Assembly (NCBI GenBank): GCA_030694465.1
Contig: JAUXYJ010000068.1
Location: 124,001-188,000 of the forward strand
DNA length: 64,000 bases
Direction: 5' to 3'
DNA from: Deltaproteobacteria bacterium
GTDB lineage: Bacteria; Myxococcota_A; Polyangia; Polyangiales; Ga0077539
Under the pieces are notes generated by a model, which saw only the letters and a list, made by a program, of their open reading frames with translations, was not told the DNA's origin and did not search any database. This document shows, piece after piece, positions 24,325 through 34,196 of this stretch. The position numbers were made by a program, and so were the translations under genes. Position 1 is the first letter of the stretch, and every line of letters begins with the position of its first letter.

Positions 24325-26626
24325 CGAGAGTCGTCCCGAAGTGTGACCCTGCCGCGCCCGTGATGGACACAAACGTCGGCATCGTCCGGGCACTCTGCCC
24401 TCGCATGATCCGCACTTCGCCAGCGTTGGCTCCGCCCATTCTCGTCGCATCCGGCGCGCCGACCACCCACTCTGCAAACCCGTCTGCGTTGAGATCCCCG
24501 AGCATTGCAAGTGAGGACCCAAAGAGCTCGCTCGCGACGGTCCCGGTGACCGCGAATGGACTCGAAATCGACGCCCCGCCGTACATCAACGCGACTCCTC
24601 GATCGGTCACCATCGAGACGTGGCTGGCGACGACATCACACGCGCCGTCTCCGTCCACATCGCGACCTGCGACCAGCGTAGCGCCAAACTGAGTGGTCCC
24701 AGCGCTCCCGCTGCGCGAGGCCACGCTAGAGAGCGCGCCACCTCCGCGGGGCATCCGCCAGAAGTTCACACTGTTTTGACCCGGCACACCCACCGCGACC
24801 TCTTGTTGATCGTCCCCCACGAGATCGGCACAGGCGACCGCGCTCCCGAAGCGCGCATTGGCAGCAAACGAGTTCATGGTTGTCGTCACGGCGACCCGAG
24901 AAGCGCGCAGGTCAGCGCCCGCGAAGAAGAAAATGCTCCCTGCTCTCACCCCAAGATTGAGCGCGTTGGGAGCGCCCACGACCAGGTCCGCGAGCCCGTC
25001 GGCATCGAGATCACAGTGGCGAGCGACGCTGGCACCAAATTCGCTGCCGACTTGTTGCGACGGGACCTCAAGCGGAGACCTCGGAGCCATGTCACGCGGG
25101 CCTCCGAAGTACACCAGAACGGCTTCGTTCGCTCGTCCCACCGTGCCCACGGCGACGTCGCCGTATCCGTCTCCATCCACGTCGCCGAGGGCGGTTACGC
25201 GCTGTCCTCCGCGGCCGCTCCCCGGCAGCGCGAGCTCAAGGGGCGGCGGAGACGTCGCCATCCCGATGACGCCCCAATGAACCTGAAGCGCGCCCGCTGC
25301 AGCACGCCCCGGTAGACCCACCACGAGATCGCTGAGGCCGTCGCCGTCCCAATCCACCGAGTCGACACCGCGCCCAACACCCTCGCTCGTGGGCCCAGTG
25401 ACGTCGTACAGCATCGACGGCGAGGCCAGGAGCGTTCGTCCGTTGAAGACCATCACACGCGAGGTCATCGAGACATCGCTCGGCGCTCCGACCGCGAGGT
25501 CTTGCGTACCGTCTCCGTTAAAATCCAGCATGGGAGGGCCCGAGCATCGGCCAGAGATCGCGTCGAGCGGCCACGCTTCGCTCGCGTCCGCAGGGATCGG
25601 ATCCCCCGAGAGGGTGCGCGGGATGACTCTCCAGAAAACCCGCCCACGCGCGAGGTCGATGGGCAGCGCGAACCGCACCGTCGTGCCCATGTCTGGCACA
25701 TCAAAGCTCATGGGCCGACCGACACACTCTCGATCACTGCAGAGCTCAATCGTCGCAGGCGCAGCGTACGAAAGACGCGCGACAAAGGTCGGTCGCGCAA
25801 GCGTGGTGGACGTGTTTGCGAGAGGCGAAACGTTGTGTGCCGCGGTGGGACTTCTGCCGCTGTCCGCATCACCGCGCTGCACATCCATCTGCGAGGCATC
25901 GCGCGCGTCCGAAGCGTCGCGTGCGTCGGATGCATCGAGCACGTCCATTGCGTTCGCACCGTCGGCCACGTCGACCGCGTCCATGTCGGCCATCGCGTCG
26001 CGCGCGCTTGGGACATCGAAGGGAGCAAACGCGTCCACCCTCGCGTCGTTGTCGCGAGGAACGACGGGGACCTCGAGGTCGATGCACGTGCCGAGGTCTC
26101 CGCACGTTTGACCGCGCTCTTCGCACGCGTGGCTGACGGTGCATCCGCCCTCGTGACTCTCGGTACAGCTCGGGCTCTGCTCGCCGCAGCGGACGTTCAA
26201 AAACACGCTCGCGAGGCCCGAACCCGCTGCTTGAAAGGTCAGCAGCGAGCGTCTTCGAAAGCGCAACGCGGGGCGGCCAGGCAACCCTGCCACCGTCGCG
26301 ATGATCTGCACGCCCGCGCGGCGCCCGTCCGAGGGTGGCATGATGCTGAGGCTCTCGGTGAGAGACGCGAGGCTCCCTTCGCCCCCGCGACTGAATTGAG
26401 CCTGCGTGCAGGCGTCGTCCGCAGGCCACGGAGCGCCCTCGGGAGTCGCACAGACGCTCACCGCGATCACTCGCGCTGGCTCAGCGTCGCTGCCAATTCG
26501 CAGCTCAATGTAGCGCGCGGGGCGCTTGCACCCCAGCCCCCCGAGGGCACACGCGAGGAGCACGGGCCACAGCGGGCCTAGCGAGGGTGGGGGACGAGCA
26601 GAGCGTACAAACCGCGTCGCTTTCAT
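24317..26626 (-). CDS. FG-GAP repeat lipoprotein
   Basis: About 769 residues. ATG 26626 begins a signal peptide ending in LGGLGC, a relaxed lipobox. TACCCT lies 8 nt upstream. A Cys-rich segment follows (about 140-190), then a long Asp/Ala spacer (VDAFAPFD, ARDASDARDASQ) typical of myxobacterial surface proteins. The C-terminal half has at least seven FG-GAP/integrin-alpha-like blades of the form D-x-(D/N)-x-D-G-x-x-D-hhhG (DFNGDGTQDLAVG, DVDGDGYGDVAVG, DLNADGFAEWVVG), which bind calcium and build a beta-propeller. Probably an exported, calcium-binding adhesion-type protein. Ligand unknown. It is transcribed toward prfB. Confidence 0.85.
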   Translation of the reverse strand: MKATRFVRSARPPPSLGPLWPVLLACALGGLGCKRPARYIELRIGSDAEPARVIAVSVCATPEGAPWPADDACTQAQFSRGGEGSLASLTESLSIMPPSDGRRAGVQIIATVAGLPGRPALRFRRRSLLTFQAAGSGLASVFLNVRCGEQSPSCTESHEGGCTVSHACEERGQTCGDLGTCIDLEVPVVPRDNDARVDAFAPFDVPSARDAMADMDAVDVADGANAMDVLDASDARDASDARDASQMDVQRGDADSGRSPTAAHNVSPLANTSTTLARPTFVARLSYAAPATIELCSDRECVGRPMSFDVPDMGTTVRFALPIDLARGRVFWRVIPRTLSGDPIPADASEAWPLDAISGRCSGPPMLDFNGDGTQDLAVGAPSDVSMTSRVMVFNGRTLLASPSMLYDVTGPTSEGVGRGVDSVDWDGDGLSDLVVGLPGRAAAGALQVHWGVIGMATSPPPLELALPGSGRGGQRVTALGDVDGDGYGDVAVGTVGRANEAVLVYFGGPRDMAPRSPLEVPSQQVGSEFGASVARHCDLDADGLADLVVGAPNALNLGVRAGSIFFFAGADLRASRVAVTTTMNSFAANARFGSAVACADLVGDDQQEVAVGVPGQNSVNFWRMPRGGGALSSVASRSGSAGTTQFGATLVAGRDVDGDGACDVVASHVSMVTDRGVALMYGGASISSPFAVTGTVASELFGSSLAMLGDLNADGFAEWVVGAPDATRMGGANAGEVRIMRGQSARTMPTFVSITGAAGSHFGTTLVR

Positions 26627-26778
26627 CGCACGCAAGGGTACCTCAACCGGCCTGAGCGCAGAGAACAACGCAGCGCGCGACCGCCGGTGTTTGTGGCAGA
26701 CTCGACGGTGTCTGCTGCGAACTGCGCGCATTGTGCGTGATGAATCGCAGCCGTGATTGAGCCTTCAGCGCCTCGAAA

Positions 26779-28047
26779 GTGAGCCCTACGTACGTGAGCA
26801 ACGATCCATCTCTTGCCATCGCCGACCCCGAAATGTTCGCACTAATCCAGGGCGAAACGCAGCGACAGTTCGACAAGCTGCGCATGATCCCGAGCGAGAA
26901 CTACGCGTCTCGCGCTGTGCAAGAGGCCATGGGCTCGCCGCTGAACAACAAGTACAGCGAGGGCTATCCAAGAAAGCGATACTACGAGGGTCAACAATTC
27001 GTAGATCCGATTGAAGAGCTGGCCCAGTCGCGCATCCGTTCGCTCTTCGGAGTCGAACACGCGAACGTCCAGCCTTACAGCGGATCTCCTGCAAATCTCG
27101 CGGTGCTTTTTGCGTTCTGCAAGGCCGGCGAGAAGATCATGGGCTTGGGTCTCCCAGCGGGCGGCCATCTCACCCATGGTTGGAGCGTGTCGATCACCGG
27201 CGCGTATTTCGATAGCAAGGCGTACGGCGTGCGCCGCGACGACCACCGCATTGACATGGACGAGGTCCGCAAGTTGGCCGAAGAACACAAGCCCAAGGTG
27301 ATCTTCTGCGGCGGGACGGCCTACCCGCGGCTCTGGGATTTCGCCGCGTTTGGCGAGCTTGCGCGGAGCGTCGGCGCGATCTTGGTCGCGGACATCGCGC
27401 ACATCTCGGGGCTGATCGCAGGGGGCGCACACCCCTCGCCTGTCGGCCACGCCGATGTCATCACGAGCACAACGCACAAGACCCTTCGTGGGCCGCGGGG
27501 CGGGATGATCATGACCCGCAAAGAGCTGGCGCCAGCGATCGACAAAGCGGTGTTTCCGGGGCTCCAGGGAGGGCCTCACGTCTCGCAGATGGCGGCCCTC
27601 GCGGTGGCAGCAAAAGAGGCGAGCGATCCGAGCTTTAAGCGCTACGCAGCGCAGGTCGTCGCGAACGCCAAGGCCCTCGCAAAGGCCCTCGGGGATCGTG
27701 GCTATTCGCTGGTCTCGGGCGGGACGGACAATCACCTGCTCTTGATCGATTTGACCAACAAGAACATCACCGGAAAGCTCGGCGCCAAGGCCCTCGATGC
27801 AGCCGGCATCGAGCTCAACTACAACTCCGTTCCGTTTGACCCGCGCAAGCCATTTGATCCCTCTGGCGTGCGCCTGGGCACTCCGGCAATCACCTCGCGT
27901 GGGCTAAAAGAAGCAGACATGGAGCGCGTCGCCACTTGGTTTGACGACGCGGTTCAGAGCGCAGGAGCAGACGCGAAGCTCGCCAGCATTGCGACCGAAG
28001 TACAGCGTTTTCTCAAGGATTATCCAGCTCCTGGCATCGCGCTCTAG
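26779..28047 (+). CDS. glyA: Serine hydroxymethyltransferase
   Basis: PLP enzyme that interconverts serine and glycine while charging tetrahydrofolate with a one-carbon unit. At 422 residues it is the normal length. Seen motifs are SENYAS near 35, NKYSEGYPRKRYYEG near 55, DIAHISGLIAGG near 205 and the PLP-Lys motif STTHKTLRGPRGG near 230. Start GTG 26779; another in-frame GTG four codons later (26791) is equally possible. It runs convergent with kptA, 39 nt away. No defects seen. Confidence 0.97.
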   Translation: MSPTYVSNDPSLAIADPEMFALIQGETQRQFDKLRMIPSENYASRAVQEAMGSPLNNKYSEGYPRKRYYEGQQFVDPIEELAQSRIRSLFGVEHANVQPYSGSPANLAVLFAFCKAGEKIMGLGLPAGGHLTHGWSVSITGAYFDSKAYGVRRDDHRIDMDEVRKLAEEHKPKVIFCGGTAYPRLWDFAAFGELARSVGAILVADIAHISGLIAGGAHPSPVGHADVITSTTHKTLRGPRGGMIMTRKELAPAIDKAVFPGLQGGPHVSQMAALAVAAKEASDPSFKRYAAQVVANAKALAKALGDRGYSLVSGGTDNHLLLIDLTNKNITGKLGAKALDAAGIELNYNSVPFDPRKPFDPSGVRLGTPAITSRGLKEADMERVATWFDDAVQSAGADAKLASIATEVQRFLKDYPAPGIAL

Positions 28048-28086
28048 CACCTCGCGAGGTCACCCTCGCTTGAGCCAAGAGGAGTC

Positions 28087-28722
28087 TTAAGACTCGATCG
28101 AAAACAGCGCGCGCGCTCTCGCCAGTGACGACTCGCCCAGCCGCGTGCACGCTCTCACCGCGACGATGCTCGTGACCGCGATGTGACGCACTAAGATCAC
28201 GCCGTTCGGGCTGCGAAACACCTGCTCACCACGCTCTCGTAGGGACACCGGCGAGATCCCCAAGAGCACGTCGACTCCGGCGCGCTTGCCAACCGTAGCG
28301 TCTGGATCCGCAGCGCAATGGACGTGAGTCCGCGAGACCGCACAGATCCCATCGCGCGCGATCCCGTCGAGCGCGGCCACCGAAGTGCCGTGCCAAACGA
28401 GCGCCGTCCTCTCGGTGTCAAGCACCCACGTCGACTCGATTTCGTCGGCCACGACGACCCCCAAAGAGTGCCCCTGGCACGCACGAATTCGCTCTCCGTC
28501 GCACTCAAATCGCTTCTTTGCGTTGTCAGCCACCACGCGATCGAGTGTGTCCCGAGAGAGCCCTAGCACTCTCAGGACATCGGCGATCTGCGCCCATCCA
28601 TCGTCGGTCATGGCGAGGCCCTGCTCGCGGGCTCCGTGGCGCAAGAGCCACGACATCTTCTTGCTCGACTCCGTGTCTCGGTGTTTGTTGTTCTTTGTCG
28701 CTTGTTGATCGCTGCGGCTCAT
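28087..28722 (-). CDS. kptA: RNA 2'-phosphotransferase (Tpt1/KptA)
   Basis: Transfers an internal RNA 2'-phosphate to NAD+, giving ADP-ribose 1,2-cyclic phosphate. In eukaryotes this finishes tRNA splicing; the bacterial substrate is unclear. The 211-residue protein has the family's paired Arg-His in SWLLRHGA, the DDGWAQIADVL lobe, RIRACQGHS near 85, LVWHGT near 115 and SRTHVHCA near 135. ATG 28722 is chosen because GAGGAG lies 7 nt upstream; residues further upstream in the frame look non-coding. No RNA ligase or repair gene is adjacent, so it appears solitary. Confidence 0.93.
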   Translation of the reverse strand: MSRSDQQATKNNKHRDTESSKKMSWLLRHGAREQGLAMTDDGWAQIADVLRVLGLSRDTLDRVVADNAKKRFECDGERIRACQGHSLGVVVADEIESTWVLDTERTALVWHGTSVAALDGIARDGICAVSRTHVHCAADPDATVGKRAGVDVLLGISPVSLRERGEQVFRSPNGVILVRHIAVTSIVAVRACTRLGESSLARARALFSIES

Positions 28723-29005
28723 GACTTTCTCCTCACGCACTGTGCGTTGGATCATGTTGTAATCCCTGCAATTTGTATGACCAATCGCGTCTCTTGAGTG
28801 CGTATTCACCGTGTCGATAGTTGTCGCACGCAGCCTGCACAGCGGGGCCAGTCTGGCACCTTTGGGACAACGTCACCGCGTACGCTTCGTTGGGGCGAGA
28901 ATGTGTGCGATCCTCCATAGACGCGTGCCAAATGGTGGACGAGGCTCAGACAAGCTCTCGCTTCCGTCACTGTGCCAACGTCGTTGACTTGCTGGAGAAA
29001 ACCTT

Positions 29006-31294
29006 ATGAAACGCTTTCGAACACGCCTTCCTCTGTCGCTCATTTGTGCCTTTACGTTGGCCCAGCTTGGCTGCTCGGACCCGGTGCTTCCGACGGTCGA
29101 GGGAGGCGCCGGAGACGCGTCCAGCACGGACGGCACCTCGGGCAACGAGGACGCCACCATGGACACGATGGTCGAGCGATGTGCGGCAGGTGTCGACAGT
29201 GACAGCGACGGCATCGACAACGCCACCGAGTGCATGTTGGGCTCTGATCCGTTTAACCCGGACTCGGACGGCGATGGCATCTCAGATGGCGTCGAGGCGC
29301 GCTATCCACGGATCTGCGTCGCGACCGACCCCATGGCACAGCGGCGATGTCCCACAGCCTCAGGCGGTGACGCTGGCGCCGAGGCTGGCGCAGAGGCCGG
29401 AACCGACGCAGGCATCTGTGGCCCCCCCGCGTGCACGGCAGACACGGAATGCCTCACGGGCGAACGTTGTCGTGGGCTCGATCCAGCGAGCCGTGATTCG
29501 GACGGCGATGGCGTGCCCGATGACATGGAAGATCTCAACCGCGACGGTGTGATCGACATCGGGATGGGCGAGACGGACCCGCGGCTCGCGGACACGGACG
29601 GCGACGGCCGCCCTGACAGCATGTCCGGCGTGGAAATTTGCAGGCCAATGGGCCTCGCGACCGTTAACATTGTTCGCACTCCCGACACGCCCACGCAGAC
29701 CGGTCACGACCCGGCGTGGGGCATGGCTCGGACCGTCATGGGGACCATGAGCCGCGGCGCGATCGTCCTGGACGACGCGACGACGCAGGTCGCTGGGCTG
29801 GTGGCTGGGCTGACCGCGACGGGCGATGTGAGGGCAGAGTCGGCACGGGCCGAGGCGCTCATTCAGGCCGCGCTCGGAATGGGAACCACCGCGGTTTTGG
29901 TAGGCCGTTCTCTCACGACGCACGAGATGAACCCCGCCGTGCAGAGCACTTATCGTGTGGCGCGCATGACGTCCGCGAGCGCCCTGCGAGATGCCCTCTT
30001 GATGCCGCTCATTGGTGCGACAGCGACGTCGCCGGCTGCGGTCGGGACCGCGGCGGAGTTCATCGTGGAGATCACGACGGTGAGACGCGCGATGCCGAGC
30101 GCGGTCGATGTGATCGTCGCGATCGCGCCTCGCGCCCAGGTCGACAATGCTGCGCTCAATACGGCGATCCGCATGAGCGATTTGACCAACGCGACCGCTG
30201 TCTCTGAGGGCGGAAAGGTCCTGGGATTCGCCTGTCAGGTCATCCGCGCGGACCGTGGATCAGACCCCGTAGACTTTATCTGGACCATCGACACTTCGGG
30301 CTCGATGAACGTCTACCAAGAGGCCGTGGGCCGAACCGCGACGCGCTTCTTTGAGCGCATGTCTGCCGCGGGAGTGAACTTTCGCGTGGCCTCGTTGCAG
30401 GCCAACGCCGGCCGCCCCGCGCTCGACGCAGCGTCGCCCACGACCGGCTGGCCGATGGGCTTTCAGTGGATCACAAGCGCCAACCCGATGGGCGCCGCGC
30501 AGCTCTGCCAGCGCAGCACCGTGGGCGTGTGCCCGACCTCGCCAGGCGAGACGCTGCGGCCCTTTACGTGGCCGGGTGGCGGCACCTCCGAGCAACCCAC
30601 CGCAGGGGCGATCCTCGCGCACTACGAGTTCTTGACTCGATCGGCGGCCGGGATGACCAACCCGGAGCGCATCTTCAGGCCCGGCGCAAAGATCGTGACA
30701 TTTCATGTCACAGATGAGCCAGGATCCAATGATTTCGGGTACTTCCGACTGGCGACGAACACGGATCCACAGACCATGCGCCCATGGGGAGCGACCTACA
30801 ACGCCGCCATGGTGGACAACATCGTGCAGTACTTTCGTCGCAACAACATCCTGACGTTTGGGCTCGTCCCGCGGCTGCTCAATGAGACGCCCACGGACAC
30901 GCGGCCGGTGCCAGCGTGCAGCACCTTCGACGTGAACTATCTCCCGCGCTGCGTGATTGAAGGCAACGGAGGCGCGTACATTCCGCTTCGTCAGCTCAGC
31001 GCAGCGACCCCTGCGGCGGCGCGCATGGCGTTTGAAGCCGACGTGGACGCCGCCATGTCGCGGATCGTGGACGCGATCGCGGGCGCAGCCTCGCAGTTTC
31101 GACTCAATCGCACACCCATCACGAGCACGATCAAGCTTCGTGTCCGTGGCATGGACGTTCCCCGCAGTCGCGCAGAGGGCTTCGACTACGACCCCGCTTC
31201 ACGCTCGATTATCTTCTTCGGCAATCGATTTCGTCCCGCGCGAGGCGACGAAGTCGTGATCTCGTACCGCGTCTGGGAAGGCTCGTTGGGCTGA
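29006..31294 (+). CDS. VWA-domain lipoprotein with calcium-binding repeats
   Basis: A 762-residue exported protein. The signal peptide ends at AQLGC (relaxed lipobox, Leu at -2). Residues 65-230 carry thrombospondin type-3-like calcium repeats (DSDSDGIDNATE, PDSDGDGISDGVE, DTDGDGRPDS) and a few Cys pairs. A VWA domain begins near 423 with the MIDAS motif DTSGSMN. A mature C-terminal beta-rich tail ends at residue 762. Start ATG 29006 has GGAG about 9 nt upstream. Probably a surface protein binding metal and other proteins. It is monocistronic or reads into the PilZ gene 23 nt downstream. Confidence 0.85.
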   Translation: MKRFRTRLPLSLICAFTLAQLGCSDPVLPTVEGGAGDASSTDGTSGNEDATMDTMVERCAAGVDSDSDGIDNATECMLGSDPFNPDSDGDGISDGVEARYPRICVATDPMAQRRCPTASGGDAGAEAGAEAGTDAGICGPPACTADTECLTGERCRGLDPASRDSDGDGVPDDMEDLNRDGVIDIGMGETDPRLADTDGDGRPDSMSGVEICRPMGLATVNIVRTPDTPTQTGHDPAWGMARTVMGTMSRGAIVLDDATTQVAGLVAGLTATGDVRAESARAEALIQAALGMGTTAVLVGRSLTTHEMNPAVQSTYRVARMTSASALRDALLMPLIGATATSPAAVGTAAEFIVEITTVRRAMPSAVDVIVAIAPRAQVDNAALNTAIRMSDLTNATAVSEGGKVLGFACQVIRADRGSDPVDFIWTIDTSGSMNVYQEAVGRTATRFFERMSAAGVNFRVASLQANAGRPALDAASPTTGWPMGFQWITSANPMGAAQLCQRSTVGVCPTSPGETLRPFTWPGGGTSEQPTAGAILAHYEFLTRSAAGMTNPERIFRPGAKIVTFHVTDEPGSNDFGYFRLATNTDPQTMRPWGATYNAAMVDNIVQYFRRNNILTFGLVPRLLNETPTDTRPVPACSTFDVNYLPRCVIEGNGGAYIPLRQLSAATPAAARMAFEADVDAAMSRIVDAIAGAASQFRLNRTPITSTIKLRVRGMDVPRSRAEGFDYDPASRSIIFFGNRFRPARGDEVVISYRVWEGSLG

Positions 31295-31317
31295 TCTTTT
31301 GCGCGATTGAATGATCC

Positions 31318-31665
31318 ATGGCTTCGCACTTTCGCATCCATCCAAGGTTTGAGATCGCTCTCCGCGTCGCGGTGCGGCGCCACAATGAGCGGAGCGCCCG
31401 GCGCGTCGATGCGACCACGAACAACCTGGGATTCGGCGGGGCCTTTGTTCAAATCGAGCCGCCCCTCCCGGTGGGTTCGCGTCTCCGGCTCTCGCTCAGC
31501 AGCGCGACGACCTGGGAGCCCATCGAGCTGGACGCGACGGTGTGCTGGGTTCGGGATGTTGGCGGGGCGCTCCACGCGGGCATGGGGGTCGCGTTTGAAT
31601 CGCTGACACCGGACCAAGCGTTTGCGCTGCATGGGCTGTTCAGAGTGCACGGATTCGACGAGTAG
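31318..31665 (+). CDS. PilZ-domain protein
   Basis: A 115-residue single-domain PilZ-like protein; the family binds cyclic di-GMP. The N-terminal Arg cluster is present (RFEIALRVAVRRH). The second motif, normally D/N-x-S-x-x-G, reads NNLGFGGAF, with Gly for Ser. The beta-barrel pattern (LPVGSRLRLSLS, LDATVCWV) and the GVAFESL ending fit PilZ. The Ser loss may weaken or alter c-di-GMP binding. It follows the VWA lipoprotein by 23 nt and faces the isocitrate dehydrogenase-like gene tail to tail across a hairpin. Confidence 0.82.
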   Translation: MASHFRIHPRFEIALRVAVRRHNERSARRVDATTNNLGFGGAFVQIEPPLPVGSRLRLSLSSATTWEPIELDATVCWVRDVGGALHAGMGVAFESLTPDQAFALHGLFRVHGFDE

Positions 31666-31677
31666 CCGAATCGATTG

Positions 31678-31697
31678 GAGCAGCGATTTAGCTGCTC
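31678..31697. terminator. Hairpin between convergent genes
   Basis: GAGCAGC-GATTTA-GCTGCTC: perfect 7-bp arms with a 6-base loop between the PilZ stop (31665) and the end of the dehydrogenase gene (31730). Position between two converging genes suggests a bidirectional terminator, but no T-tract follows on either strand. Confidence 0.5.
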
Positions 31698-31729
31698 GAA
31701 CTACGGCTGTCCTCGATGCCTTGGGGCTC

Positions 31730-32728
31730 TTAGAGCGCTAACACGACCGCGCGGGTAAACTCGTCCGTAGTGCTGTTGCCGCCCAGGTCGCCGGTGCGCA
31801 CGGTGGTCTTGGCGAACACGTGATCCACGGCCTCACGAACCCGTACGGCAGCCGCACGCTCGCCCAAGTACTCGAGCATGAGGGCAGCCGACAAAATGAG
31901 CGCGGTTGGGTTGGCGACGCCCTTGCCTGCGATGTCCGGCGCGGACCCATGGACGGCCTCAAACAGCGCACACTCATCCCCGAGATTCGCCCCCGGAACC
32001 ACGCCCAAGCCCCCCACCAGGCCCGCGCACAAATCCGAGAGAATATCCCCGTACAAGTTGTCCATCACCAGCACATCGAAGCGCTCAGGAAACCTCACCA
32101 GCTGCATCGCGCACGCGTCCACGATGACCTCTTGCGAGGAGATCTCTGGATAGCGCTGCCCGACCCGTCGGCAGCAGTCTAGAAACAGCCCATCGGACAG
32201 CTTCATGATGTTGGCTTTGTGAACTACCGTGACGCTCTGTCGTGCGTTTGCCCTCGCGAATCGAAACGCGAACTCTGCGATGCGTGTCGACGCGCGCTCG
32301 CTGACGATCTTGAGCGACTCGGCGACGCCGGGCACAACCATGTGTTCGAGCCCCGAATAGAGTCCCTCGGTGTTCTCGCGCACGATCACTAGGTCGACAC
32401 CTGAGAATCGCGTGGTAATTCCTTGAATGTTCTTAACGGGCCGGAGGCACGCGTACAGATCAAGTGCCTTGCGAAGCGTGACGTTGACGCTGCGAAATCC
32501 TCGGCCAATGGGCGTGCCAACGGGTCCCTTGAGCGCGATGCGGTTGCGTTGCACCGAGCTGATCAGCTCGTCGGGGCATGGTGTGCCATGCGCCTCGACC
32601 GCAGCCGCGCCCGCGAGCTGAACGTCCCAACGGATCACCACCCCCGTCGCGGCCAGGACCTCGCGTGTCGCAGCGACCACCTCGGGACCGATGCCATCTC
32701 CCTCGATCAACGTGACGGTCAAACTCAT
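31730..32728 (-). CDS. NAD-type isocitrate/isopropylmalate dehydrogenase family enzyme
   Basis: A 332-residue beta-decarboxylating dehydrogenase, most like NAD-dependent isocitrate dehydrogenase (IDH3 type): isocitrate to 2-oxoglutarate, CO2 and NADH in the TCA cycle. Seen are LIEGDGIGPEV at the N-terminus, SVNVTLRKALDLYACLRPVK near 85, RENTEGLYSGLEH near 115, VHKANIMKLSDG near 170, the metal-site YGDILSDLCAG near 225 and EAVHGSAPDIAGKG near 265. The SVN-x-x-LRK and ENTEGLYSG patterns favour isocitrate over 3-isopropylmalate, and no leu genes are adjacent. Homoisocitrate specificity cannot be excluded. ATG 32728. Confidence 0.88.
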   Translation of the reverse strand: MSLTVTLIEGDGIGPEVVAATREVLAATGVVIRWDVQLAGAAAVEAHGTPCPDELISSVQRNRIALKGPVGTPIGRGFRSVNVTLRKALDLYACLRPVKNIQGITTRFSGVDLVIVRENTEGLYSGLEHMVVPGVAESLKIVSERASTRIAEFAFRFARANARQSVTVVHKANIMKLSDGLFLDCCRRVGQRYPEISSQEVIVDACAMQLVRFPERFDVLVMDNLYGDILSDLCAGLVGGLGVVPGANLGDECALFEAVHGSAPDIAGKGVANPTALILSAALMLEYLGERAAAVRVREAVDHVFAKTTVRTGDLGGNSTTDEFTRAVVLAL

Positions 32729-32817
32729 TTAATTCGCAGCAAAGATACCGCGGAATGAGAGCGGCTGTCGCGCAGCAGTTGCATCCCACGTGCGAGTGGT
32801 TTGATATGGTCGCGCGC

Positions 32818-34176
32818 ATGCCACTGAGTCTGAGCGCTGATGCTCCGCGACGACTTGGCCGCTTCGAGGTGCTGCACGAGCTCGCTCGGGGCGGCATGGG
32901 CGTTGTGTATCTTGGGCGATACCAGGACGCCTCTGGTGGCGCTCGGTGGGCAGCGATCAAGACGTGTCTGCCCGAGCTGCAGAGCGATCCCGCGTTCGTG
33001 GCGATGTTTCTCGATGAAGCGCGAATCACTGCACAAATCCAGCATCCCTGTGTGGTCTCGGTGCTTGAAGCCGCGCAGGACGGCGAGGCGCTCTATCTCG
33101 CCATGGAGTACGTCGAAGGAGTGCGAGCCCTTGATTTTGCTCGCGCAGCACAAGCCACCGGAGGCGTCCCGCTCAGCATCGCGCTCCGCATCCTGGTCGA
33201 CCTGCTCGAGGCGCTTGAGGTCGCTCACACGCAGCGTGCGCGCGATGGCGAATGGCTCAGGATTGTGCACCGCGACGTGTCGCCACAGAACGTGCTCTGT
33301 GGCTTTGACGGGCGCTCGCGGCTCATCGATTTTGGTGTTGCGCGCGCCTCGCAGCGGCAGACCCACACGATCGCCGGCGGTCCCCCTAAGGGCAAACTCA
33401 GCTACATGTCACCCGAACAGGTCCTTGAGAATTCCCTGGATTTGCGCTCGGATTTGTTTAGCGCAGGGGTCTTAGCGTGGGAGCTCTTTACCGGTCGGCG
33501 GCTGTTCGATGCGACCTCAGTCACCGCGCTCGTGGCGCAGGTTCTCGATATGCCGATCGTGCCTCCGTCAAAGTACCGCGCAGGGCTGCCTCCTGCGCTG
33601 GACTACGCCGTGATGACAGCCTTGCAGCGATCGCCAGCGCTGAGACCGCCGACCGCTGCGGCGCTCGCAGACCTGCTTCGAAGATGCACGATCGCGCCGG
33701 CAAGCGACAGCACGATGCAGACGTACATGCGCGAAATCCTTGCAGAATCGCACGCAAATTCGAGTGAGATCCTAGATCTCGCCGCGCGCGTTCCTCGCGA
33801 CACGGCGCTGTTTAGCCCCGCGATGAGCGAGCCCAAACCCGCGGTACGGACGGTCGCGTTTTACCTCTCTCACGCAGACGACGGACCGAACGCGGAGGTC
33901 GTCCCAACGACGACCCACGGGGCCGCTCGCGTCGCGGTGGCCATCGCACCGGAGAGCGTAGGCGACACAAATTGGCAGTGGCTCTTTGTGGCGTTAGTGC
34001 TGTTGGGACTCGCGCTTGGGACGTCAGGGATGCTCGTCCGTCGGCGCGCGCGAATGCGACGAGATCATTTGCTTCAGCTGCAAATCGTCACGCCAATCGC
34101 GATTCGTCGTTCGCTACCGCTCGCGGGCTACCGCGACGTGATCTGCGCAGACTCGGACGCTTCGTTCACCCAGTGA
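32818..34176 (+). CDS. Ser/Thr protein kinase with single C-terminal membrane segment
   Basis: Hanks-type kinase, about 452 residues. Motifs are ARGGMGVVY, the ATP Lys in AAIKTC, HRDVSPQN, LIDFGVA and SYMSPEQ. The HRDVSPQN loop replaces the usual Lys-Pro after HRD with Ser-Pro, a variant common in myxobacterial kinases; whether all are active is not known to me. One membrane segment (LFVALVLLGLALGTSGMLV) near 400 is followed by a basic tail of about 40 residues. ATG 32818 lies 7 nt after TATGGT, which suggests a leaderless transcript; ATG 32806 overlaps that box. It converges on the TonB-receptor fusion, 20 nt away. Confidence 0.9.
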   Translation: MPLSLSADAPRRLGRFEVLHELARGGMGVVYLGRYQDASGGARWAAIKTCLPELQSDPAFVAMFLDEARITAQIQHPCVVSVLEAAQDGEALYLAMEYVEGVRALDFARAAQATGGVPLSIALRILVDLLEALEVAHTQRARDGEWLRIVHRDVSPQNVLCGFDGRSRLIDFGVARASQRQTHTIAGGPPKGKLSYMSPEQVLENSLDLRSDLFSAGVLAWELFTGRRLFDATSVTALVAQVLDMPIVPPSKYRAGLPPALDYAVMTALQRSPALRPPTAAALADLLRRCTIAPASDSTMQTYMREILAESHANSSEILDLAARVPRDTALFSPAMSEPKPAVRTVAFYLSHADDGPNAEVVPTTTHGAARVAVAIAPESVGDTNWQWLFVALVLLGLALGTSGMLVRRRARMRRDHLLQLQIVTPIAIRRSLPLAGYRDVICADSDASFTQ

Positions 34177-34196
34177 TCGTCGCTCTGGGGCGCGTT

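Noticed and set aside
26842-27735. 297-codon frame opposite glyA
   Set aside because: glyA motifs are unambiguous on the plus strand.
28049-28060. ACCTCGCGAGGT palindrome between glyA and kptA
   Set aside because: Perfect but short, no loop or T-tract; likely chance in GC-rich DNA.
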